Assembly: GCF_000003815.2 (NCBI RefSeq)
Contig: NC_049983.1
Span: forward strand, 15,748,246 to 15,812,245
DNA length: 64,000 bases
Source of the DNA: Branchiostoma floridae
Taxonomy: Eukaryota; Chordata; Leptocardii; Amphioxiformes; Branchiostomatidae
Direction: 5' to 3'
Positions 49,101 through 61,100 of this stretch are shown here, piece after piece; position 1 is the stretch's first letter, and each line of letters starts with the position of its first letter. The notes beneath the pieces are model-generated. The model had not been told where the DNA came from, made no database searches, and saw only the letters and a program-made list of their open reading frames with translations. Both the position numbers and the translations under genes were made by a program.

Positions 49101-52100
49101 GGGTTACAAGCACAGGTAAAACTACCGACTGTGTCGGTACAGGTGGCGTCGGGGCTGCAGTTGTGGCTCCCATATGCACATTCGTCAATATCTGTAAGAA
49201 CAGAATCTTTTCATACGGATGGGTCGACATGACCTAATGCATCATACTGGCACCCAAGTATTTTAAGTATCAAATTTTCTACGCATTAAATGAACAATAT
49301 ATTAAGTCACTGCATTAAATGAACCGCATTAAATGAACAATATATTAAGTCCACTGTCGATGAATTCATTAATGCTTTCGCTGACTCTGTTCAGATGGCA
49401 AGGGCGTCCCGCCCTGACGCGATTGTCATTCTGGGCGACTTCAATGCAAAGCATGCGCAGTGGTGGCACCGTGATTCTACCTCACCTGTCGGTGCCAAAT
49501 TGTACCAGACATCTCAATTTTTAAACCTCGGTCAAATTATTAATGAACCCACCTGTGATCTCTCCCAAAGCCCCTCCCTCCTTGACCTAATTTTTACTGA
49601 TGCCACCAATTATGTAGATTCCGTTTCTGTCCAAGCCCCGCTGTCAGGATGTCACCACTGTCCCACAATCTGCTCTATGACCCTGTCAGTACACATGCCC
49701 AAACCTTATCATCGTGTTTTATGGGACTATTCTAAAATGGACCTAGATAAACTCACGACATTCTGTTCTTTACCTGAATGGAACGATATATATCTTCTCC
49801 CATCAGTTGATGCATCTGCTCTCAAACTATCTGATCTTATTATAGAGGCCAAGCATCAGTGTGTCCCTAACAAAAAGGTTCTAATCAAACCTAAAAACAA
49901 ACCCTGGATCACTTTCAAAATTCGAAATCTTATGCGCTCTCGTGACAAATTACACCGCATAGCAAGGCTCTCAAATACAGATGCAAATTGGGCTGCATAC
50001 CGTAAGGTACGCAACAGGCTCTCTAACCTTATCTCCCATAGTAAATCCAATTATTACCAACATCTAACGAACTCTCTTAACGACCCATCTACTACCAGTA
50101 AAAAATGGTGGCACATCGTTAAATATTTTTATCGACCCAAAGTCACGTCTTCCATTCCCCCTCTCAAGGAGGGAAACTCTACTATTTTTGATGCGTTGGA
50201 GAAAGCAACAATTTTAAACCAATATTTTGTATCTCAGTCTACTATCAATGATTCTCATGCCTATCTCCCAAGCCATTGTTACCTCACATCCAGTCGGCTC
50301 TTTCACATCAGTACCTCTCCCGAAGAAGTTCTCCAGTTTGTCCTAAATCTCGACACTGGCAAGGCCCATGGTTACGACAATATCGACAACTATTTTCTGC
50401 AAATGATCACCCCATTGATAGCGGATAAGATTTCCTATGTATTTAATCTATCACTCACTCATGGCTCGTTTCCCCAAATATGGAAATTTGCCAATATCAT
50501 ACCAATCTACAAAAAGAACGATCCACAAGAAAAAAGTAACTACCGACCGATATCTCTTCTCCCCGCCCTGTCGAAGGTACTTGAAAAAATTGTTTACAAA
50601 CACTTATACAATCATCTCATAAGCAGTAATCTGCTGTATCGCTTCCAATCAGGATTTGTGAAGGGTGATTCCACAGTTTGCCAGCTGGCCCACTTTACAC
50701 AAACTATTTTAAACGCTTTAGAGTCTGGATACGATGTGCGAACAGTCTTTCTTGATTTTTCCCGTGCCTTCGACAGGGTGTGGCATTCTGGACTTATTTT
50801 TAAACTCCAATGTAATGGTGTCGAAGGGCCACTCATAAATTGGATATCGAGTTATCTTAGCAAAAGATCACAACGTGTTGTCATAGATGGTCAGTCTTCA
50901 TCCTGGCTCAATACCAATGCAGGCGTTCCACAGGGCTCTATATTAGGCCCACTGTTCTTTCTCATATACATCAATGATATTGTAAATGATCTCGTTTCGC
51001 AACCCTACCTTTTCGCCGACGACAGTTCTCTTCTCGAGATAGTTAAGAACCCTTTTGATTCTGCAGCGATCCTAAACTCTGACCTGTCCAAAATTCACTC
51101 ATGGGCCTGTCAATGGCTCATGGAGTTGAACCCACAGAAAACTGAAGAAATGTGTATTTCTGTCAAAAGACATCCCATTGTTCACCCACCCCTTTATCTT
51201 GACAATTGTCTGATCCAAACTGTTATCACCCATAAACACATCGGAGTGATTCTAAGTTCAAATATGTCTTGGGATGCACATGTCAATCATATTGTTTCCA
51301 AAGTTTCAAAAAGTGTTGATCTCTTCAGTGGTCTGAAATTTAGGCTCCCCCGCAATGTTCTGGAAACGCTATATAAGTCATACATTCGTCCATGTCTCGA
51401 ATACGCCGACGTCATTTGGCACGGCACTACAAGTGAGCAATCAAATCTCATTGAACGTATCCAATATCATTGCTCAATTGTCGTGACAGGTGCCATAAGG
51501 GGGTCGTCGTATTTGTCATGTCGTCAGGAGCTGGGTTGGGAAACGTTATCAGATAGAAGACATGTCCATCGTCTCTGCTTGTTCTTCAAGATTGTTAACG
51601 GTTTAACTCGTGATTATCTACTAGATTTTGTCCCCCCAGCTATTTCTTCCGAATGTACATATGATTTACGTAACAAGCTAAACCTAAGGTCTACCAATCT
51701 CTCGACAAACCGCTCTCTAAAGTCTTTCTATCCATACTGTATTTCACACTGGAACAACCTCGACCCCTCAACCCGCTCCTTAAACTTTAGTCAGTTTAAA
51801 ACCTTTATTTTCAAACAATTCCGCCCGGCTAAATGTAAATACCTTAGTCATGGCCCCCGCTATCCCTGTCTTTTGCTGACTCGTCTTCGGATCGGCACCT
51901 GCAGCTTGAACTCCAGTCTCTTTTCCCGAGGGCTACGTAACAGCCCAGCATGTAGCTGCGGGTGCCGATCCGAAACAGTCGCCCATTACCTACTTCACTG
52001 CCCAAATTACACCAACCAAAGGTTACTTCTCCTCGGCAAACTTTCTCGGCTTTTAGGACAGTCATTTAACTTATTTACACATTCCGAAAATATGCATATT

Positions 52101-55100
52101 TCCTTATTACTTAATGGAAGTCCTTCTTTCTCATATTCCTTAAATTCCAAAATTCTTACTTTAACCCAAAACTTTATTACAATATCTAAACGTTTTATAT
52201 CCTGATTTATACTTTTTAGTTCTCTGCAAATCTGATCTTTTGTTACTGGGGTAGGGGAACCGGCATGCGCTCATACCAACTTTTGTTACACATCATTTAA
52301 TTTTTACTTGATGTTAGTATTATTTATATCTTTCTTAATTTTGTATTTCGCTTAGTTCAGTTATGTCTAAGTCTTTGTACACATGTATAGTGGTGGCGTG
52401 AATATAAGTTCCCAACTTGAGTGCGCCACCACTATGTCTGTCTTCTATGTCTTATTTGTCCGAATAAAAAAAAAAAAAAAACAACAATATATTATGTACA
52501 ATATTCAACAATAGTAATCACAGTTGTACCTCTGCAGGTTAAAACTGTATTACTCCAAGTTACTGCGACATGATTATGTATAAAAACTCTCTCTTAACTT
52601 ATAGCACCGATATGGTGTCAAAACCCAACATGCTGGTTCCACGGGTCACATGCAAAGTAACAACGTCTTGGTCCAAGTGTCGGCCGGGTTACAGCGGAAA
52701 GTCAAATCACAACGTCCTGGTTTAGTGCGATAACGCAGGACTTAAGTCTTCGTTAGCTAGGGCCATTAACTGTTAACATGGTATATCTGAAAACATGAAA
52801 GTAATAATGATGTCACGGTGTGGCGTAACTGGTAGAGTGTTCGGTTCGGAATCGAGAGGTCCTGAGTTAGATACCCGCCGTGACCCAGACATTGTGACCT
52901 TGGGAAAGGCACTTTACACGACCTGGGTACTTTACTTCGGTCGGGGAGGTAAAAGACAAATTACCTTCAGTCTGTACTGTGTATGTGACACTGTTAGTAA
53001 AAGCTACTAACTTGAGTGCCAGTGCCACATTGTCCTCGTCTGTCCAAAAGCAAATAGTAATAATGCCACAATGTCCTATGAAAAATTGTAAAAAACTTTG
53101 AATAACATGAATACTTACTGTTGAGCGCTGTGGGTACTACCGGCTGTAGACCTACCGGAGGGGAGGCCAGGGTAGTCAACGTGGAATTCTGCGAAGCTAA
53201 AACATAGGACATGAAAAGAAAGGATGGAAAGAAATGGTGGGATAGAGGGAGAAGTTAGAGTAAAGCCAATGGGGTTGGGCCAATGGTTGACTGTCAGAAA
53301 ACATGATGGCAGCAAAACCGAAGAAAATTTCAATTTTTTTTATCATTCACTGTTCACTTATGTAGTCGAAGCAAGCAGAAGATTCTGAACGTACCGAACA
53401 AAAGGGGGTCTGGAGTTGTTGCTCCATCAATCGTCGTTCTATCCTCTGTTGTTGTAGGCCATTCGGACGTCGTCGCGACGTCTGTAGTTTGCTGCAGCGT
53501 CGTTTCTGCCGTCGTCATTATCTCTGTCGTTGGTGCCAGCGTCGTTTCTGTCGTTGTCGTCATCTCTGTCGTTGGTTCAAGTGTCGTTTCTGTCGTTGTC
53601 GTTATCTCAGTCGTTGGTTCAAGTGTCGTTTCTGTCGTTGTTGTCATCTCAGTCGTTGGTTCAAGTGTCGTTTCTGTCGTTGTCGTTATCTTTGTCGTTG
53701 GTTCAAGTGTCGTTTCTGTCGTCGTCATCTTTGTCGTTGGTTCAAGTGTCGTTTCTGTCGTTGTCATCATCTCTGTCGTTGGTTCAAGTGTCGTTTCTGT
53801 CGTTGTCGTGACGATGTGAGCTGGAAGTGTGACGTATGTGTATTCAGACGTGAGCTTGAGCTGTGACGTATATGGATGCATTGCATTAGCTTGAAGTTGG
53901 ACAAATGTCAATGCAGACGTAAGCTTGGAGTGTTACGTAATACCATGTTGATGTACTACGTGAGCTTGAACTGTGACTTACATTGATGTATTATGTGAGC
54001 TTGACGTGTGACGTACGTGCATCCATGACATGAACTTAAAGTGTGATGTATATTGTTTTTTATGTGTGACGTATGTGCATCCATATGGTCAGCTTGAAGT
54101 GTGATGTATATAAATGCATTATGTGAGCTTAACTTTTATGTATGACGTGAGCTGTATAAGGTCAGCTCGAAGTGTGACGTATATAGATACACGACGTGAA
54201 CATGACAAATGTTAAAGCAGACGTGAGCTTGAAGTGTGACGTATGTTCATGTTTGACGTGTACTTGAAGTATGACGTACTCGCTGCATCACCTTGTGTTG
54301 TTGCAGGTTTCATGGTTGTGGTTTCCGGTTCAGGAGTGGGGAGCGGAGGTGGCGTTGGGGAAGTGGTCGGCATGGGTGTTTGAGTGGTTGTTGTTGTTGG
54401 TTTCGATGTCGTAGTCTTATCTGAAACAAGAATGTATGAGAAAAATAAGACTTAAGCACAAACTCAACTCAACTCAATATTTTAGCTAGACTTGAGTTCA
54501 AGCTTTAGCAATGGATAAATAAAGACATTGCTGATGAATATCGTGCTATTGGTTACCCATTGGTTAGAGTGTTCATATCTCTCCCAACTAGATACAGAAT
54601 AGAACCGACATGGTGTCATAATGCAACATGGTGGGGATGCCGCATTAAACATTGCAAACAACTAGTTATAGGATATTAATGCATATGAATGTGCTTACCG
54701 TTGAGCGTTGTGGTATCCGGTTCAGGAGTGGGGAGTAGAGGTGTCGTAGTGGTCGGCATAGATGTTGGGGTGGTTGTCGTTGTAGGTTCCGATGTCGCAG
54801 TCTCATCTAAAACAAGAAATTATGAGAAGAAGAATACTTAAGCACAAACTGAATGTTTTGCTAGACTTTTGTTCAATCTTTGTCAATTGATTGATAAAAC
54901 ATTCCTGATGCATAACGTGCTTATGGTTAACAGTCAATGAAACAATTTATCTCAGATATATCACACAAGCTGGATTGTGGCAACTTGTCACATGACAGGT
55001 AATGTGCGTTATATTTAGAACTACATTTAAACAAACAATTTTACGATGGTGGCGTATTTTTCCATCGCGTGCTCGTAGCCTCCACAGTTGATTATAGCCC

Positions 55101-58100
55101 AAGTCATGAAAAAAATCCCACAAATAGCCCAAAATGGACTGGGATCCTTGTAGTAGACTTTTAAAAACAACATTTTGGCGTTCAAGAATCGTAATTGTTT
55201 TTAAACTCGGAATCGTTGGTGAACAAGTGACCAAGCCGCCAGATATTAGTAATGGCAACCCGTTACGTTTAGGCAACGCGCCCATCAGCGCTGGAGGACT
55301 ATACTTCTGGTCATCCTTCGGGTCCCGCCCACCTTCGGGTACCTTTATCATACGTTGGAACTCGCCACCATTACCAGCTCCAGTGATCCCGAGTGCATTA
55401 TTTCGACCATCTACGCGAACGATTCAGCACGGGGAATTCAACGACAATTCCTTGGCACATGTAAAGACCGTACTTTTGACGATGACAACATTGCCATGGG
55501 AAGTACTAGTACATGTACGTATGTGAGAAGTGGGAGAGAGACGTGCTTTGTGTGTAGCGTTTCTTTTCGTCAGGCAATACGTTAGGTTTTCACCGGATGG
55601 ACAATTTGTGAGACGCGTCATAAAATTAATTTACCTTCGCAAAGCTGAGACGACAGCGTCACCGTAATGCCGTCCAAGGCATCAAAGTCGGAGGCAGTGA
55701 AAACGTGGTCCGGACTGCCGGCCATGTCGGCCAGCTGCCAGTCGGTTGCCATGTCTGTCACACCGATAGCAAACGTGGTGACGCCGTCGTTACGGAGATT
55801 CTACAGTAAATAGAAACAAATTGTTTGCTAATAAACAGCAAAAGTTGGCGGGCAGCTCCTGATGCTATCGACCACGTCTTTCTTGTCTTATTTACCGTGA
55901 TCTGGAGCTGTTTAAATTATAGAAAACAAACTTCAACTCCGGCAACAGAAGATTGTAGAACGGCCGAGCACAATTCCGGGACTTTGTGGTCGGTGTCTTT
56001 TCATGTCCTTTGCATCTTACCTCTTTAAGTAGCCACACATATCTTACGGAGTCAAAGAGAGTGTAGTAATAAACGGGATCGTGCGTTGTTACCTGAGAGG
56101 GGAGGGTCACATCGTCCGCAGACATTCCATCTGTCATCACCACCACAATCTTGGGCACTCCCGGCCGGGCGCCGTTAGCCGCGGTCAGGGCATGATCACG
56201 GGCAAATATCAGCGCAGATCCTACAACAAGCCCAATCGTTCTTAGACATCTTAGGCATATATAAATCGTAACATTGCTTTATGGTATTATCACGCGTGTT
56301 TTAGTCTTAAACAAATAATGACGCGGTGCCAATTGTCATAGTTTGTTGTACGATTTTGATTTCGTAGTATTTCCTAAGCAAGCTGTAACAGAATCAACCA
56401 GTGACAATGATACACCATATGGCATAATCATTCCCGTAAGAAGACAGCCGAATTTCGTACTACACAAACACACACTCGATGATTGTATGACGAATAAGAG
56501 TGCAATGATAAATGACGACGAATGTAGAATCTCCAGGTACGATTGTGATATTGAGACATCTCAACAAAGTTTAACCTTAACATCTTGTCGCTGTAACAAA
56601 AGCCTGTTGTGGTAAATACGAAAACGCTTGAAGAAAACGTCCTCAGCAAAGACACCAGAGAAGAGGCGTGGTATAATGAGAGATCTTCATTTAACAATGG
56701 TTTATTGTACAACTCTACTCAACTGCCGTTCCAGTTCCCGTCTCGCAAGTTCAAGGTAAAAAGAAGAAACCTGTCTAAGACGAGTTTTTACTGTACCTGT
56801 GCTGGTACCGCGGCCGATGACAACGATGTTACTGATGGCCTGCTGCAGACTGACCAGTGAGCTGTGCGCGTTCAGAGCGAACTCCTGCTGCGGAGACGAG
56901 CTGTACTGGACAACTCCCACCTGGGTAGCTGTGGGGCTGATGTCGAAGTGACCAACGATGTTGTTAAGAAATGTCTTTACCTGTAAGAAATAAGAAGGTA
57001 TGCTATAAGAGCACAGATATGAGTGACATAATGAAATCAGAGCTCTTTCGAGTTTCCATCCAATTAAACCAAAGCAAGAAATACGTTCTAAAGGAAAGAC
57101 GTTCTATGTATCTTAAGATATCTCAAATACTTACAACGAAAATATAAATTAGACATCTTCAGATAGATCATAGTAACATTTAGCATTCGCGTACCTTATT
57201 TCTTATATTTTTCACATTTACAAAAATGATAAACGTTTCATAAAAAAAGGGATTTTGGAAAAAGTTTATCCGAATTAGAGCGTACAATCAATGTCTCTCA
57301 AGAGATGCCTAATTCTCGTTGATAACAGCATTATCTCAAATACCTTACCTTTTCGAATTCTTCAGGCGGGATACTGGAGGAACCATCGACAACAAATAGG
57401 ATGTCCGCCTGCATCTTACAAGTCTGCGAAGCTTAAGCAAAGAAAAAACGGTATAGATTTGTTTGTTTGTTTGTTTGTTTGTCTTACGTATTTTTATAAT
57501 ATTTCTATTATTATGTATTGAAACCAAGATCATCATGACTCTCGTGTTTAGTAACTGCAGAGGCTTCTGTACGGGAAGCATAGATGGCATGCAAAAATGA
57601 TTTAGTTGCTTCATCAAAATGAAACATTACAGACAACAAGAGAAAATGGTGACTTTGCCGCGAAAAAAAGTACTTACGGCTGAGCTGTGGGCCTCCCGGG
57701 ATCATGGCCGTGGGAGCCAATGTGGAACTTTGCAAGGCTGAAACGAGGGAAGCCGATTAAGTAATGAAACAAAACGATGCCTGTGAGTAGTGTGTGTTGA
57801 GAAATTTGCATGTCCTCTTGTGAACGACCAAATGGGAAACAAGATGGCAACATCATGACGTCCATATCCAACAAGATGGCGTCTAAGGATGACAAAGAAA
57901 AGTTTAACATAAAAGCTGCAGCTTCCTACCTGCGCATTCATCGACTTCTACACAGACAACGTGTTTCTTACAATATATTAGATTACATACGTATATTAAG
58001 ATGTAAGAAAATAATTTTCGTGCAACTATTCCGAGATTTGCAGCATGCATGTCTTCAAACACATTTATCATTCCTGCATTAAAACAAAGAAACAGAATTG

Positions 58101-61100
58101 TTCCTCACCTGTGCATGTCAGACCGTCTCCGCTGTACCCTGGATTACAAGCGCAGGTGAAACTGCCGGGTGTGTTGGTACAGGTGGCGTCCGTGCCGCAG
58201 TTATGGCTTCCATCTGCGCATTCATTGTCATCTGCATGAAGAAAAATTAACAAAGAAATAAGCTTTCTCACAGTATTCGTGTATTCAAAATTTGATTAAA
58301 ACGAGGACTCCAGTGCAGTAATTCCAGACTTTAAAACCTGCATGATGAGTTATTAGTCTTTAAAGTGTATAAGACAGCCCAATGCAACATTTTCGGATTA
58401 AATGGCAACACACGTCACGATATCACTTTGACATTAAAACAAAGTTACAGAATTCTTCCTTAAGGCCCCCTCTCACTTGACGTGCGGCACGCTTGCGGCA
58501 TTGCTGCGTTCTTTCACTGCGGTACTGTTTTGTTATTTTCTCCGATTTGTTATAATTCAGATATTGCGCAATACGTGAAAGTGTGACATAGAAGACCACA
58601 AAATACACAACAAGTAAGAAAATTCGTTCTTTATCTCTGAAATTCGTTGAGCATCTTCCGAACGCAGCAATGCCGCAAGCGTGCCGCACGTCAAGTGAGA
58701 GGGGGCCTTTACCAGTACATGTAGTGCCGTCGCCGCTGTAGCCCAAGTTACAAGCACAGGTAAAACTACCGGGTGTGTTGGCACAGGAGGCAAGGGGGCT
58801 GCAGGAATTACTCCCAACTGTACATTCATCGATATCTGCATAAATACGTAAATTATATCATGAAACGTAAGCTTGTAAACTTCCATTTATCAGACATTGC
58901 TTGTCGAAGCAAAGAAAGATGAATTATGCTTACTTAAACAAACTTCGCGCACTACACAGTTCATTAAATGTTGCAAGATTCCTCACCGGAACAGCTCACA
59001 CCATCGCCGCTGTAGCCCGACATACAACTGCAGGAATAACTGCCTGCTGTGTTGGTACAGTCGGCGTTTTGATTGCAGTTGTGGGTACCGTCTGTGCATT
59101 CGTTGTTATCTGCACCGAAGGAATATGAATAATTTTTATGGAAACTTATATGTTTTCTTAAAATATTTCGGCACAAATATGGTTACCCATGATTACGGGC
59201 TTTTTTGATGGGATATCAATCTTATAGAAATGTAAGAAATTATTTATGCATCAAGAAGAACTCCGAGAATTGGTTTCTTACCCGTACAGACAAAGCCGTC
59301 GCCGCTGTAGCCGGGTACGTTACAATCACAGACGTAACTACCAATCGTGTTGGTACAGGAGGCTTTGGGGTCACAGGTGTGGGTCGCATCCGCACATTCA
59401 TCTCTATCTGCATGAACAAATTACAAATTAGGGGCGAAATAGCATAGTGAGATAGTAAAAATGTCCACATTTCATTAGAAAATATAATCCTTGTCGTGAA
59501 TAATCTTTAAACAGTATCAAAGGGTCCAAGTAGCCACTGTGGCAACTAAGGTGGAGTTTTGGCCCCGTGTCTTTCGCAGGAAGATCTGATTGAATATTAG
59601 CCCTAGATGTTAAAGTCAAGGAAAAAATATTGGCTACACAAATACATCCACATCTAGAAAATATACGTGAAAGGTTAGAAAGAGCAGAATGAAGGTGACC
59701 ATGTTTGGGTGGGGTGGGGGGTGGCTTAAATTGTTAGCCTTGAATTTATTTTGGTACCTCTGCATGTTGGGAAAGGCTCACTCCATGTTTGGTTATCTCG
59801 ACACGTCGCACTGGCGGCCCCGTCCGGCTCATATCCCTGGTCACAGGTGAACCGTACGGCGTCCTGGGGGTAGTACGGACCGGGAGGAACCATCGTTACA
59901 TTACCTGGGGCCGGCGGGCACTGTAGAACTGAAATCATGAGTGGAGATTAGTTGTTGGTAAAGAAAATATCTAGATTTTCTAATGAGCCGTCCATAAAGC
60001 ACCCTTATATGCAATTACGTCTAACTACATGTAGCTATTCCTCATGATATTAGGTTTGAAAATTGGATAGCATATTTTTTTACATTTCATTTGGTGTGAC
60101 GTAATGTAGAATTAAAATGATGATGGGTAGATATGATAAAGATAAAGACTAGGCTAGTAATAGGTGTGTTTGAACTGTGTTTGAAGAACTTACCAACACA
60201 TATTGGCGTTAGGTCCATGCACGTCAAAAGGTCCCAATCGAAGTACATTGATTCGGGGCACTGCTGAAGCCCGGGGCGTCCTCGTGTCGTGTCCGGGCAC
60301 TCGTAAAACCCGGAACAGTCAATCATGTCTGGATACTGGCCAGGTGGTACACTATTGCAGTCCACGTTGCCCCCTGATGGTGGTAGAAAGTGTAAGAAAA
60401 TCAAAGGAATAGAGAGTGGGTTTGACGTGCCCATATCCAAACCCCTGACTTCTTAATAACACATTTTTCTTGCAAACTACAGTATCAAAACCTCGTTACT
60501 ACATGCTGTCATTTATCATGTGCATCAATATCATGATCCATAGTTAAGTTGTGGAGTAAAACAAATTTATCAACCGTCATCTCTTGCCGAACGTTATCAT
60601 GGAACTGAAATTGTGGAACTCTTATTCATTAAATTGAACGTACCAGCACAGAGTGGGTCGCCTGTTGCACTACGCTCGCCCCTTATGTGAACTTCCGTTC
60701 CAGTCTCTTCTGCGCTTGCCACGGTGTGTGTTCTGTGATGAACAAAATAGGTACGTTACAATTTAAAAAATAAACAACATTTGCATGATTTTACATTTTA
60801 TGTTATGTTATGTTATGTTACGTTATGTTATGTTATGTTATGTTATGTTATGTTATGTTATGTTATGCTGAATGATTTCAATGTCTGAAAGTGTCATTTG
60901 TGGGAATCTATCAAAATAGCATACTTAAAACAAGTCTCTTTACAGATGGGAAAGTCCAAGTCTTCACACCAGTTGCAATGCTTGAGAGCCTCGCATGAGG
61001 CGCCGTTAGACCTGTAATGAAAATGGAGTAAGGATGCTCATGGAAATAGACTGTATGATGATTCTTCAATTTGACACTTGGAGTTTTTACTCCGTTATAG

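Noticed and set aside
53489-53866. Plus-strand Cys/Arg-rich and Ser/Leu-rich frames
   Set aside because: Antisense of the 42-nt Thr-rich coding repeat on the minus strand.
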